From contig CAJKUH010000016.1 of assembly GCA_905203045.1 (NCBI GenBank), forward strand, positions 1-48,069: DNA of 48,069 nt. The letters run 5' to 3'. The translations under genes and the position numbers were made by a program. Position 1 is the first letter of the stretch. Each line of letters opens with the position of its first letter. Positions 32,523-42,300 of this stretch are shown piece after piece. The DNA comes from an uncultured Eggerthella sp. (GTDB lineage Bacteria > Actinomycetota > Coriobacteriia > Coriobacteriales > Eggerthellaceae). A model generated the notes under the pieces. The model did not search any database. It saw only the letters and a program-made list of their open reading frames with translations, and had not been told where the DNA came from.

Positions 32523-33218
32523 CTATTTAACGATAAGCACTGGGCAGCCAACGTTTTCGCTGACGCTACGGCTTACACTGCCAAGCAGGATTTCCTTGAT
32601 GCCGCTCAGGCCGCGCGAGCCCATGACTACCAGGTTTGCCTCAGCAAGCTGGGCTTCGCGCACGATTGCCGCCGCCGCTTCGACGGTGCGCACGATCTCG
32701 GTTGCGTTTACCCCGATGCCGGCAAGTGCCTCCTTGGCGGCGCGTGCCGCTTCGGTTGCCTTCTTCATGCTTACCTCGGAAGCGTTTTCGGCAACCGAGA
32801 GAACCTCGACCTTGGAAACGCGCTTCATGTCAACGGCATGGGCGGCGAACTTGATTGCCTCGAAGGCCGCCTTGGAGCCATCGGTTGCGATAAGAAGGCT
32901 GCTTACCGAAGTGCTCAGAGCCTGCTGAGCGGTTTCGGTGGCCACGCGCTCGGCGTCCAGGCGACGGTTGCGGAAGTACACGGCCCAGTTGACGCCCAGG
33001 CACACCAGGTTGATGAAGTACACGATAAGAACCCAGTTGATCATGTCGGCTGCGAACTTTGCCGCGATACCGGCAAGATAGCCAACCGTGATGAGCAAGA
33101 TGAACTGCCAGCTGGTGCCCGCCGCGGTACCTGCCTTGAAGTTCTTGTAGGCGTTGATAGGCCAGGACAGGCCGAAGCAGATGAGCATGGCTGCTTCAAG
33201 GATTTGGGCAAGCATCAT
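32523..33218 (-). CDS. Three-helix membrane domain fused to a universal stress (Usp) domain
   Basis: 231 residues. The start is the first of two adjacent ATGs (33218) with AAGGAG about 11 bases upstream. Residues 1-85 hold three hydrophobic helices with GLSWPINAYKNFKAGTAAGTSWQF, a PQ-loop-like theme similar to small SemiSWEET-like membrane proteins. Residues 107-231 form a Usp domain with the ATP-binding signature GSRGLSGIKEILLGS (G-x2-G-x9-G-S), so it may bind ATP. The fusion suggests nucleotide sensing at the membrane; the cargo, if any, is unknown. It is divergent from the LysR gene. Confidence 0.85.
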   Translation of the reverse strand: MMLAQILEAAMLICFGLSWPINAYKNFKAGTAAGTSWQFILLITVGYLAGIAAKFAADMINWVLIVYFINLVCLGVNWAVYFRNRRLDAERVATETAQQALSTSVSSLLIATDGSKAAFEAIKFAAHAVDMKRVSKVEVLSVAENASEVSMKKATEAARAAKEALAGIGVNATEIVRTVEAAAAIVREAQLAEANLVVMGSRGLSGIKEILLGSVSRSVSENVGCPVLIVK

Positions 33219-33298
33219 AGTGGATTGGCTCCTTGGGACGTTTCGTTTTTTACCGTTTGCAACCCTATTCCGTGAACACATTCATTTCAAATATCGTT

Positions 33299-33336
33299 TT
33301 GTCATTAACCGATGCAGTTACGGTATGATTTGGATA
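33299..33336 (+). promoter_or_regulatory. Candidate promoter giving a leaderless lysR mRNA
   Basis: TATGAT (33324-33329) lies six bases before the ATG at 33336, with TTGTCA (33299-33304) 19 bases upstream. Transcription would begin at or next to the start codon, and no ribosome-binding site is visible. This suggests a leaderless message. Confidence 0.5.
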
Positions 33337-34187
33337 TGGATATCCAACAGCTGAAATACTTCCTTGACGTGGCGGAATCCGAGCACATGACCAAGAGCGC
33401 CAAACGGTTGAATGTGGCGCAGCCTGCTTTGAGTCGCTCCATTTCCCGTTTGGAAGGCGAGCTTGGCGTGCCCTTGTTCGATCGCGAGGGCAGGGGGCTG
33501 CGGCTTTCCGATGCGGGGGCGTTGTTCAGAAAGCGCGTGCTCCCTGTTGTTGCCGGTTTGGACGCGGCGTGCGAAGAGGTCCGCTCGCTGGGCCACGCCC
33601 AGCGCGAAGTGCGTGTGCATTTGGGTGCTGCGTCGCATGTGGCCGCCGATGCGGTGGCGGCATGGATGTCGGCGGCGCCCAACAGGCGCATCTCGCTCAC
33701 GCAAACGGCTTCCGCCGGCGGCGGGGCCGATGTGGTGGTTGACTCCGTTTCGCCCGTTGCCTGCGCCAAGCAGAGCACGTTTTCGGAACGCGTGATGCTC
33801 GCTGCGCCGGAAACCAACGAGTTCTCGAAAATCCCCGTCCCCCTGGAAGAGCTGAAGGGGCTCGACTTCGTGTCCCTTTCCGCTTCCTCGGGGTTCACGC
33901 GCTTCACCAAGGAGCTGTGCGCTTCCATGGGCTTTCAGCCCCATATCTCGTTTCAAAGCGACAACCCCAGCGTTGTGCGCAAGATGATCGGACTTGGCTT
34001 GGGTGTGGGCTTCTGGCCCGAGCGCAGCTGGGGCGAAACGCGCGGCGAGGGCGTGGTGCTGCTTCCCTTGGACGTATCGCAACGACGCGAAGTGAACGTG
34101 TGGCTTTCCCTCGGTGCTGCTGCCAACCCCGCAGCCGATTCGCTCTACACCTATTTATGCGCGTGCTTCCAGCGTTGTTTTTCGTAG
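33336..34187 (+). CDS. LysR family transcriptional regulator
   Basis: 283 residues from MDIQQLKYF. The N-terminal winged HTH (about 1-60) reads MTKSAKRLNVAQPALSRSISRLEGELGVPLFDREGRGLRLSDAG, classic LysR. The periplasmic-binding-protein-like effector domain follows (SASSGFTRFTKELC, IGLGLGVGFWPERSWG). A longer reading starting eight codons earlier would lie across the -10 box and is rejected. The downstream AGCS symporter in the same direction is its probable target. TTGTTAAAC direct repeats lie in the gap between them. Confidence 0.9.
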   Translation: MDIQQLKYFLDVAESEHMTKSAKRLNVAQPALSRSISRLEGELGVPLFDREGRGLRLSDAGALFRKRVLPVVAGLDAACEEVRSLGHAQREVRVHLGAASHVAADAVAAWMSAAPNRRISLTQTASAGGGADVVVDSVSPVACAKQSTFSERVMLAAPETNEFSKIPVPLEELKGLDFVSLSASSGFTRFTKELCASMGFQPHISFQSDNPSVVRKMIGLGLGVGFWPERSWGETRGEGVVLLPLDVSQRREVNVWLSLGAAANPAADSLYTYLCACFQRCFS

Positions 34188-34252
34188 AAAGTGCGGCTTG
34201 AGCGCCGTTATTCCCCATTACAGGGTGTATTTGACCGCACATCTTGTCCGTT

Positions 34253-34281
34253 TTGTTAAACAAACGAACCAATTGTTAAAC
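34253..34281 (+). promoter_or_regulatory. Paired TTGTTAAAC direct repeats before the symporter gene
   Basis: TTGTTAAAC occurs at 34253-34261 and 34273-34281, exactly 20 bases apart, about two turns of DNA. A candidate -10 box TACAAT is at 34288-34293. The first copy is part of a near-palindrome, TTGTTAAACAA. The spacing suits a dimeric LysR-type regulator. Confidence 0.45.
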
Positions 34282-34335
34282 GAGTCCTACAATACCTAAT
34301 TAGCTCTTACCCAAAAATTGAAGAATAGGTACCCA

Positions 34336-35775
34336 ATGGATTTAACTGAACTGTTAAATGCGGTGGACGCTGCTGTATGGGGTCCACCTATGATCATCCT
34401 GCTTTTGGGATGTCATATCTACACCACTATCCGCACGAAGTGCATTCAGCGCAAGCTGCCCATGGCGCTTAAGCTTTCCGTCACCAAAGACGACGGTGCC
34501 GAAGGTGACGTGAGCAACTTCGGCGCAATGGCAACCTCCCTTGCCTCTACCCTTGGCACGGGTTCCATCGTCGGCGTTGCCACGGCCGTGCTTTCCGGTG
34601 GCCCGGGCGCGGTGCTGTGGATGTGGCTTACCGGCATCTTGGGCATGGCAACCAAGTACACCGAAGTGTTCGCCGCCATGAAATACCGCGTGAAAGACTT
34701 GCGCGGTGAAATGATGGGCGGCGCCATGCACGTATGGGAGCAGCGCTACAAGCGCGAAGACGGCACCGTGCCCTGGTGGGCCAAGCTTGCCGCCATCTGG
34801 TTCGCGCTGCTTGCGTGCTTCACCATCTTCGGCATCGGCTCCGCGGTGCAGACCAGCGCCATTACCAGCGTTGTTCAGGCGAACTTCGGCTGGGATCCGG
34901 CTATCGTTTCCGCATTCGTGTGCGGTACGGCCTTGCTGGTTATCCTGGGCGGCCTGCAGAAGGTTTCCGGCATCTGCGAAAAGCTGGTTCCCATCATGGG
35001 CGGTGCCTACATTCTGGGCTGCATTTACATCCTTATCTGCAACAGCTCGTATCTGGTGGAAGCCTTCCAGCTTATCTTCGAGTGCGCGCTTACTCCCAAG
35101 GCCGCTTTTGGCGGTGCAGTGGGTTCGGGCATCATGTTCGCGCTTCAGTTCGGCTGCGCGCGCGGCCTGTTCTCCAACGAGGCAGGCTTGGGCACGGCCC
35201 CGCTTATCTCTTCGGCGGCTGCCTCCAAGAATCCTGCCCGCCAGGCTCTGGTTGCCATGACCGGCCCCTTCTGGTGCACGGTGGTAATCTGCCTGGTAAG
35301 CGGTTTGGTTATTGTGAGCACCCTGTGCGCCCATCCGACGCTTATTGCCGATGCGGGTGTAACCGACGGTGCTACACTTGCCAACGCGGTATTCGGCACC
35401 ATCCCCACCATCGGCACGCCAGTGCTCATGCTGGGCATCATCTGCTTCGCCTACTCCACCATTTTGGGATGGAGCTATTACGGTGAGCGCGTAACCTTGT
35501 ACCTCTTCGGCCGTCGTTGGGTTCCACTCTACATTGGCCTGTATATCTGCATGGGCTTCTTGGGCGGCATCGGCGTGGGCGATATCGCTTGGGCTGCCAC
35601 CGACATCGCCAACGCGCTTATGGCAATCCCCAACATCATCATGGTGCTGCTGTGCACGGGCATGGTTGCCAAGGAAACGCAACATTACGTCTACGATGGC
35701 AACATCGAAGAGGAATACGATCACGAAACGCCAACGTTGGAAGAGAAGAGCGTCTTCTTACGAACGAAAGCTTGA
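34336..35775 (+). CDS. AGCS family sodium/amino-acid (alanine/glycine) symporter
   Basis: 479 residues. The family signature for Na+:alanine/glycine symporters is present: NFGAMATSLASTLGTGSIVGVATAVLSGGPGAVLWMW. Also seen are MHVWEQRY, FGIGSAVQTSAI, GCARGLFSNEAGLGTAPLIS and TILGWSYYGE. About eleven membrane helices fill the protein, with a charged cytosolic tail. It imports small neutral amino acids with Na+; the exact substrate is unknown. The ATG at 34336 has only a weak AGGT upstream. It is likely under the LysR gene and is followed by a good terminator. Confidence 0.92.
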   Translation: MDLTELLNAVDAAVWGPPMIILLLGCHIYTTIRTKCIQRKLPMALKLSVTKDDGAEGDVSNFGAMATSLASTLGTGSIVGVATAVLSGGPGAVLWMWLTGILGMATKYTEVFAAMKYRVKDLRGEMMGGAMHVWEQRYKREDGTVPWWAKLAAIWFALLACFTIFGIGSAVQTSAITSVVQANFGWDPAIVSAFVCGTALLVILGGLQKVSGICEKLVPIMGGAYILGCIYILICNSSYLVEAFQLIFECALTPKAAFGGAVGSGIMFALQFGCARGLFSNEAGLGTAPLISSAAASKNPARQALVAMTGPFWCTVVICLVSGLVIVSTLCAHPTLIADAGVTDGATLANAVFGTIPTIGTPVLMLGIICFAYSTILGWSYYGERVTLYLFGRRWVPLYIGLYICMGFLGGIGVGDIAWAATDIANALMAIPNIIMVLLCTGMVAKETQHYVYDGNIEEEYDHETPTLEEKSVFLRTKA

Positions 35776-35799
35776 CGCGTTCTTGGTGTGTTCTTGGTG

Positions 35800-35829
35800 C
35801 GGCCCTGGGTTTTCCTGGGGTCGTTTTTT
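35800..35829 (+). terminator. Terminator after the AGCS symporter gene
   Basis: A 10-bp stem with three G-T pairs (35800-35809 with 35814-35823), loop TTTT, then six T (35824-35829). Confidence 0.75.
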
Positions 35830-35884
35830 ATTGCGTTGCTTCGTGTATGGGGCGAATGCCATGGTAGGTGTCTAGCTTCGTGCA

Positions 35885-35920
35885 TAAGAAAGCCCCTGGC
35901 CGCTTAAGCGACCAAGGGCT
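35885..35920 (-). terminator. Terminator after the DJ-1/PfpI gene
   Basis: On the minus strand a 15-bp stem containing G-T pairs (35891-35905 with 35906-35920 as arms of a hairpin centred on CTTAAG) leads to TTTCTTATG. It lies 28 bases after the gene that ends at 35948. Confidence 0.68.
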
Positions 35921-35947
35921 GAAGAAGGGCATATGCTGAAAACGCGG

Positions 35948-36526
35948 CTAGAGTTCGATCTTCGCACCCATCAGCTTCACGAACTCGCGGCAGATCGCCG
36001 TGTTGCCGGGCCATGCCGGAGAAGTGACCAGGTTGCGGTCGACCACAGCCTGGTCAGCGGGAACGTCTTTGTACGTGCCGCCTGCCAAGGTGATGTCGGG
36101 GCCTACGGCGGGGTATGCGGTTGCGGTGTAGCCGTTCAAAACGCCTGCTGCGGTAAGAACCTGCGGGCCATGGCAGATGGCGGCAACGGGTTTGTTGGCA
36201 GCGAAGAATTCCTTCGTGATCTCGATTACGCGGGGGTTCAGGCGAATGTACTCCGGTGCGCGCCCGCCGGTGATGAACAGGCCCTCGTAGTCTTCGGTCT
36301 TAACGGAGTCGAAGTCGGCGGTAAGGGCGAAATTGTGGCCGCGCAGTTCGGTGTAGGTTTGCTCGCCAAGGAAGTCGTGCACGGCGGTTGCCACCGTATC
36401 GCCTGCTTTCTTGTCGGGGCATACGGCATCTACCTGGTAGCCAAGCATCGAAAGCGCCTGGAAGGGAACCATGGTTTCGTAATCTTCGGTGAAATCGCCG
36501 CAGAGCAGCAGAACTTTCTTAGTCAT
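35948..36526 (-). CDS. DJ-1/PfpI family protein
   Basis: 192 residues from MTKKVLLLCG; longer readings lack support. The flavodoxin-like DJ-1 fold has nucleophile Cys118 in AAICHGPQVL, preceded by LFITGGRAPEYIR. The opening LLCGDFTEDYETMVPFQAL carries the Glu that supports the cysteine. PfpI-like members are glyoxalase/deglycase or stress proteins; which applies here is not known. An AAGAAGAC ribosome-binding site is weak. Upstream, TACAAT (complement of 36581-36586) is a -10 candidate, and a perfect 16-bp palindrome covers the -35 position (36595-36610), indicating regulation. Confidence 0.9.
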   Translation of the reverse strand: MTKKVLLLCGDFTEDYETMVPFQALSMLGYQVDAVCPDKKAGDTVATAVHDFLGEQTYTELRGHNFALTADFDSVKTEDYEGLFITGGRAPEYIRLNPRVIEITKEFFAANKPVAAICHGPQVLTAAGVLNGYTATAYPAVGPDITLAGGTYKDVPADQAVVDRNLVTSPAWPGNTAICREFVKLMGAKIEL

Positions 36527-36594
36527 GACGGTCTTCTTTCTGGTAAGGGCGCGGGCTTGGTTCCCGCGTTCGTTACCAAGATTGTAGACACGCA

Positions 36595-36610
36595 CGTGAA
36601 CATGTTCACG
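36595..36610. promoter_or_regulatory. Perfect 16-bp palindrome at the DJ-1/PfpI promoter
   Basis: CGTGAACATGTTCACG is exactly self-complementary. It covers the -35 position of the minus-strand promoter whose -10 is TACAAT (complement of 36581-36586). Its core TGAACATGTTCA is identical to the core of the palindrome at 47176-47199. Confidence 0.65.
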
Positions 36611-36704
36611 GTTGCCGGTCCGTTTCTTTCTGGGCGGCGCAGGTTTTCAGGGGAGCGGGGCGAAGAATCAGCTAAACCCAACAAGGCGAGCAGTGCTGCT
36701 TAAT

Positions 36705-36744
36705 ATAAAACGCCCTCTGCATCAGGTCTGATGCAGAGGGCGTT
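36705..36744 (-). terminator. Terminator after the YjiH-family gene
   Basis: A perfect 17-bp stem (36709-36725 with 36728-36744) is followed on the minus strand by TTTTATATT. It lies 48 bases past the stop of the gene ending at 36793. Confidence 0.87.
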
Positions 36745-36792
36745 GGTCACGAGGGGCATTGATTCTTTTGCTTGGGAGGAACTAGGGCAAGC

Positions 36793-38160
36793 CTAGAACA
36801 GAAGGTGCGCAACGGGGCATACGATAAGCAGGCTGATGATGGTGCGCTCCAGGAACAGGATGAACAGCTCAACGATGTTCACCGGAATCTTTGAGCCCAA
36901 GATAAGGCCGCCTACTTCGGAAAGGTAGATGAGCTGCGTCACCGAAACCGTGGCAACGATAAAGCGGCTCATAGGGTCGGCGATGCCCTCTGCGGCGATA
37001 ACCGAAGGCGTGAACATGTCGGTGAAGCCGACGATCATGGTTTTGGAAACCTCTTGCGCCTCAGGTACCTGCAGCAGGTCGAGCAAGGGCATGAAGGGCG
37101 CTCCCAGCACATCGAAGATGGTGGTGTAGTTTGCCAGCATTAGGGCAAGGGTGCCCACGCACATAACAACGGGAAGCACGCCAAACCACATGCCGCAGGC
37201 GTTCTTCAGGCCGTTTTCCAGGAACTGTCCGATACCGCGATGGTCACTAACGCGCTTGATTGCCAGGTCAAGGCCGAACTTCGCTGAAGACGTGTAGCCT
37301 TCGGGCAGCGTTTCGGGCATTGCCTTGCCCTCAACCAGGTACGTGTCCTTCTTCAAGGAAAGCGGGGGGATGCGCGGGACGATAAGCGCGCAGATAATGC
37401 CTACTGCGCAAATGAGCAGGTAATAGGGGCCGAAGTATTCCATCAGGTCAACCTGAGCCAACACCACGATGCTGAAGGTGATGGATACCGCGGAAAACGT
37501 GGTGGAAATGATGGAGGCTTCGCGAGCGGAATAATAACCGCTTTCGTATTGGTTGCAGGTGAGCATTACGCCCAAGGTTCCGTCGCCGATCCACGAGTCA
37601 ACGGCACCGCGACCGGGGATCTTGAACAGGGGACGCATTACCTTGGTAAGCAAGGCGCCGATGAATTCCAGCAGGCCGAAATCGAGCAGCAAGGGAAGCA
37701 GCAGGCCCGCCAAAAAGAAGATGATCACAAGCACGGTAAGCAGATCACCCAGCACGAAGCCGCCGGTGTCTTCGCCGCCGATGATCTGCAGGGGCTCGCC
37801 ATCGCCGACCCCGACGCCCGCGAAGGCCACCCAAACGAACACCGCGCCCACAACGCGGATAATCACCCATGCTGGGGTAGTGGAAAACGTGTTGTACATA
37901 AGGGGATGCTCGTCGATGAACTTCGGGTGGAAGAGCGAGGCTACGCCCAAAACGGCAGAAACTGTGACAATGATGCAGCAGAGAATGGGCAAGAAATCAG
38001 CGATGCTGTCGCCGATCATATCGGCAATTACCTTGACGATTACCGTCCAGCTTCCATCCACTTCAACAGGGATCATGAACAGCAAAACGCCGATGATCGA
38101 GGGGATGACGAACCCCGCGATATGTTTCCAGTTGTACTTTTCCAAAACGATTCGTTTCAC
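36793..38160 (-). CDS. YjiH family membrane protein (nucleoside-recognition/Gate domain)
   Basis: 455 residues by the GTG start at 38160; an in-frame ATG at 38214 would add 18 residues. Neither has a clear ribosome-binding site, and the shorter form matches the expected length before the first helix. About ten to eleven membrane helices with FVIPSIIGVLLFMIPV (first helix), GRGAVDSWIGDGTLGVMLTCNQYESGYYSAREASIISTTFSAVSI and VGFTDMFTPSVIAAEGI, characteristic of YjiH-like Gate-domain proteins. Such proteins are thought to be transporters; the substrate is unknown. It is a single gene with a strong terminator. Confidence 0.86.
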   Translation of the reverse strand: MKRIVLEKYNWKHIAGFVIPSIIGVLLFMIPVEVDGSWTVIVKVIADMIGDSIADFLPILCCIIVTVSAVLGVASLFHPKFIDEHPLMYNTFSTTPAWVIIRVVGAVFVWVAFAGVGVGDGEPLQIIGGEDTGGFVLGDLLTVLVIIFFLAGLLLPLLLDFGLLEFIGALLTKVMRPLFKIPGRGAVDSWIGDGTLGVMLTCNQYESGYYSAREASIISTTFSAVSITFSIVVLAQVDLMEYFGPYYLLICAVGIICALIVPRIPPLSLKKDTYLVEGKAMPETLPEGYTSSAKFGLDLAIKRVSDHRGIGQFLENGLKNACGMWFGVLPVVMCVGTLALMLANYTTIFDVLGAPFMPLLDLLQVPEAQEVSKTMIVGFTDMFTPSVIAAEGIADPMSRFIVATVSVTQLIYLSEVGGLILGSKIPVNIVELFILFLERTIISLLIVCPVAHLLF

Positions 38161-38301
38161 TCGGGTGCGGATACAGCATTGCAACAATATCAGAAAGTGT
38201 GATGGATAACCCATTCCTTATGCTTTGACGGGCGATTTTAGGCATTGTGTTGCGGTTTTGATGCGTTAGCCTGCTAGAAACAAGAGAGTAAGGAGGAAGC
38301 T

Positions 38302-39309
38302 ATGGCAAGGATGCCCATTGTTTATTCGGACAGGCCGCGCATTGAAGAGTTGGCAAAGGGGCTGTTTCGCATCGATATGCCCATGCCAAAGGTTATCGGC
38401 CCTACGAACTCATACATCTTCAAGGCAGACGGTGTAAACGACTCGGGGCGTTCGCTCATCGTGGATTCTGGGTGCGATGAACCTGAAACCAAGCAGGCTT
38501 ATGATGCTGCATTGCGTGAGCTGGGCATTTCCTGGGATTCGGTTGATGTGTTCATCACGCATTTCCATTGGGACCATTGTGCGGGGCTTTCGCAGATTTG
38601 GCGCGAGGGCATGACGGTGTACGGTGGCATCGATGCCTATTCCCAACGCGGTGTTGCCGTGATGGCCGCACGCGAGATCGGCGAAATCGAGCGCGCCACC
38701 AGCGCGCGCCATGGCGTAACTGATATATATGATGCAACGTACTGGGAGCCTATGACGAAATCGGGCACGGTCGACGTTCCGATAATGCGCCTGCACGAAG
38801 GTGACGTGCTGAACGTCGGCGGCTATCAGCTAAAGGTCTTGGAAACGCCTGGTCACGATCTGCATCATCTGTGCCTGTTCGACCATGATAATGCCTTGTT
38901 GGTCGGGGGAGACCATGTGCTGTTCACCGGATATCCTCCCGTGATGGTCGAGGGCAGTCAAGATCAGCTTTCCCTACTCTTGGACCAGACAAGGCGCATT
39001 GCCAACTTGCCCGTTTCGATGGTGCTCACCGGGCATGGGAAGGAAGGCTTCGATTTGAAAGGCCGTTGCGCACGAACCATCGACCATTACCAGCGCCAAT
39101 GCTCAAGTTTCCTGGAGCTTTGCAAGACAGGCGAGCGCGATTTGGGCGAACTCTCGTACCGTTCCACCCAAGGCGAGCGCAGAACGCCCTGGGAGCAAAG
39201 GACCATCTTTGGGCGTAGGTCGCTTATCACGCAGTCGATGGCATTCGCGAACCACCTTGTTCGCACGGGCGCCGCCCCTGACGATTGCGCGCTTGTTCCC
39301 CTTAGATAG
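38302..39309 (+). CDS. Metallo-beta-lactamase-fold hydrolase
   Basis: 335 residues with AAGGAGG eight bases before the ATG. The HxHxDH metal motif is HFHWDH (His87, His89, Asp91, His92). Further ligands follow in ETPGHDLHHLCLF and DHVLFTG, and VLTGHGKEG near residue 240. This combination, with a long C-terminal helical part, resembles the broad glyoxalase II/RNase Z-like hydrolases. The substrate is unknown. It precedes the subtilase gene by 46 bases in the same direction, but the subtilase has its own ribosome-binding site. Confidence 0.9.
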   Translation: MARMPIVYSDRPRIEELAKGLFRIDMPMPKVIGPTNSYIFKADGVNDSGRSLIVDSGCDEPETKQAYDAALRELGISWDSVDVFITHFHWDHCAGLSQIWREGMTVYGGIDAYSQRGVAVMAAREIGEIERATSARHGVTDIYDATYWEPMTKSGTVDVPIMRLHEGDVLNVGGYQLKVLETPGHDLHHLCLFDHDNALLVGGDHVLFTGYPPVMVEGSQDQLSLLLDQTRRIANLPVSMVLTGHGKEGFDLKGRCARTIDHYQRQCSSFLELCKTGERDLGELSYRSTQGERRTPWEQRTIFGRRSLITQSMAFANHLVRTGAAPDDCALVPLR

Positions 39310-39355
39310 CGCTTCACTTTTTTCTATCAGACAGTTTTAACGTAAAGGATCAATC

Positions 39356-42300
39356 ATGGAATTTATTGCCTCTAAGGCCAAAGCGGGAATCGCGGTTCTG
39401 CTTTCACTGCTGCTTTCCGTTTCGCTGATGCCGAATGCGGCGTTTGCCGAACCCGAATCGGACGCTTCGGGCGGCACCTTGTGGCAGGATTCCATCGATG
39501 CGATGCTCGAAGGTGGCTCGTACGTTGACGGCGAGGCCTTGGTTGTTGTTGCGGGCAACGCGGCAACCTATGCGTCTTCCGATTCTTCTGATAGCGTGCT
39601 GGATGGGTGCGAGCCGCTGGCGCAAACTTCCATGACGGCCTATGAGCAAACAGCCGAGGCGAATTCCATTCAGACGTACAGCTCCGATGCCCGTACGAAT
39701 AGCGGTGATTCAGAAGTGAACATCGTCCTGGTGCATCGTGACGGCACCTCGACGAAAAGCCTGCTGAATCAATTGGCCCGTGACCCGCAGGTTCTTTATG
39801 CCGAGCCGAACTACACGAAGAAGGTTTCCGCCAACGAGGAAACGAGCCTTCAAGCTGCCGAAAGCGCCAGCGCTAAGCCCAGCGCCACCGCAAGCGAAGA
39901 AAAGCAAGATGCTGCTGCCGAAGAAGAGCAGGGTGCTTCCGCCGATACGGGTGCGAGCGAGCCTTCCGAACAGCCTTCTTCTAGCGACACGGCGACGGGA
40001 AGCGAAGAGCAGGAAAAGACATCGGTTACGCCGGTGGCTCCAGCTGATAAGTCCGAGGCCACCATGCTGCCTAAAGAGGAAACGCCCGACCTTACCCCGT
40101 ATCAGTGGAGCTTCGACAGCTCCGATATCACCAATGTGTTCACGGGGCGGCGTTTGCAGGACTACGACGTGAACGTTCCTGGTTGGAATGATTCGTCGAA
40201 GGCGAATGCTGCAGGTGTTGTTGCGCTTTTGGACACGGGCGTCGATTACAACAACCCCGACCTGAACGGGATCATGATGGACATGACGCCGTACGTTTCC
40301 ACAATCGGCGGCGGTAAGTACGGTCTCAACGCGTGCGCAACCGACATGCAGGACGAAACCGACCCCTTGGACGACTATGGTCATGGCACGCATGTTGCCG
40401 GCATCATCGCTTCCGAGTGGAACGGCCATGGCACCAGCGGCGCTGCCAACGGCGTGAAGCTCTTGCCGGTGAAGGTCGGGATGGCGGGCTCTATCTCCTA
40501 CGATGCCGCCATCAAGGGCGCGCAGTACCTCTGCAACGCCATCGATGCCGGCGTCGATATTCGCGTGGTGAACAATTCGTGGGGTGGCGAAAGCTCGAGC
40601 TTCGCGTTTCTGCTTATGGTGAATGCGCTGGGCGAACGCGGTTGCGTTTCAGTATGCGCTTCGGGCAACGACACCGTTGATCTTGATACCACGGTAAGAA
40701 CCCCCACGGGAACTTCGGTAAGCCCGTATTCCATCATCGTGGATGCCAGCGGTCCGGATGCCTCGAAGACCATCTACACCAATTGGGGCCAAGACACCAC
40801 CGACTTGTATGCCCCTGGTTCGGGCATCCTTTCCACGTACCCGTTCATTCGCGGTGTTGGCGGAGCTCAGGGCAACAACATCCTGGGCACCTACATGCCT
40901 TCAGTGCTTGCCGATGCGCAGGCTGCGGGTAACGTCGTCTACGATACGTTCGACGGCAACGGCGCTGTTGAGGCATATGTGGGATATGGCTCCGATGCCA
41001 TCAAGCCCGAGAACAGGATCAGCCAAACGAGCGATTCCGTGCATTTCGACGGCAAGGGATCATTGGCAATTTCCGGTGCCCAGTTAAGGGCTGGCGACCA
41101 AGGTGAGCAGGACGGCGGTCAGGCCAAGCACAGCTATGCGGTTACGCTGAAGATCCCCGTTTCCCAGAGCGATTTGGAGAGCGCAACCAACTTCGCTTTC
41201 TCGACGCTTTCGAACACGGGCAACTACCAGGTGGTGGCCACCAGTGCCGAGCTCACCGATTCCAAGGGAACTTCGGCGAACATGGTGCGCGATCAGTGGC
41301 AAACCATCCGCGCCTGCCCAACCCTTGGTTGGAGCCAGAAGAGCGTCGACTTGAGCGATGTTGAAAGCTGGGGCGGGGGTGATTCCAAGTTTGCCTACCA
41401 TAGTGAAGAAGACGGCACGGGCTACATCGTTATGTCGGTGATGTACCTGGCCACCACCGACTATCAGCCGAGCGACAACGAGTACGTGTACCTCGACTGC
41501 GTTGGCCTGGGTAACCGCACGGTACCGTATGCCTACATGAACGGCACATCGATGGCAAGCCCGCTTGTTGCCGGCGCCAGCGCCGTTGCCTCCACACGCA
41601 TCGATGCTTCGCTTTCCCCTTCCGAGCGCGCGCTTGAGCTGGTTTCCCTTATCAACGGATGCACCACGCAACGCTCCGAATATGAAGGCACTTGCAAGTC
41701 GAACGGCTACCTTGATCTTTCCCGCCTCGACGATCCTGATGCAAGGCAACCGCTCATCAATACCGTTACCGTTGAGGGCTCAGGCGATGCTTCGGCGTTG
41801 AACATTCAAGGCGTTTCTTTCGGCGACGGTTCGGGCGCGGTGTCTATCGACGGCATGGCTGCCAGCGTGCAGGAGTGGAACAGCAACGAAGCGAAGGTTG
41901 CCCGCCCTGACGGCCTTATGTCGGGCAGACATACCGTAGAGCTCACCACGGCGGCGGGGAAAACCTGCAGTAAAACCTGCACCATCGAGTTCAGCGACAT
42001 TCGGGGCGACATCCCCCTGTACGAAAAAGAGATATCGCTTGAAGGTGCCACCTTTGCCTCAAATGCTAAGAACTGCAAGATGGAAGCAGAGGGAAGCCGC
42101 CTGTTCGTGTTCCCTGCGGAACGCAATAGCGAAGACGTTATCTCGCAAGACACGCCTTACCATGAATGCTGGGTGTACGACATCGATGCGGAAACGTGGT
42201 CCAAGCTGGGCGATTTGCCCGTTGCAGCGGGTACGGTGAGCATGGCGAACCGCAATGGGAATATCTATGCGTTGATGCGAACAGGGGATAGCTCTCTGCA

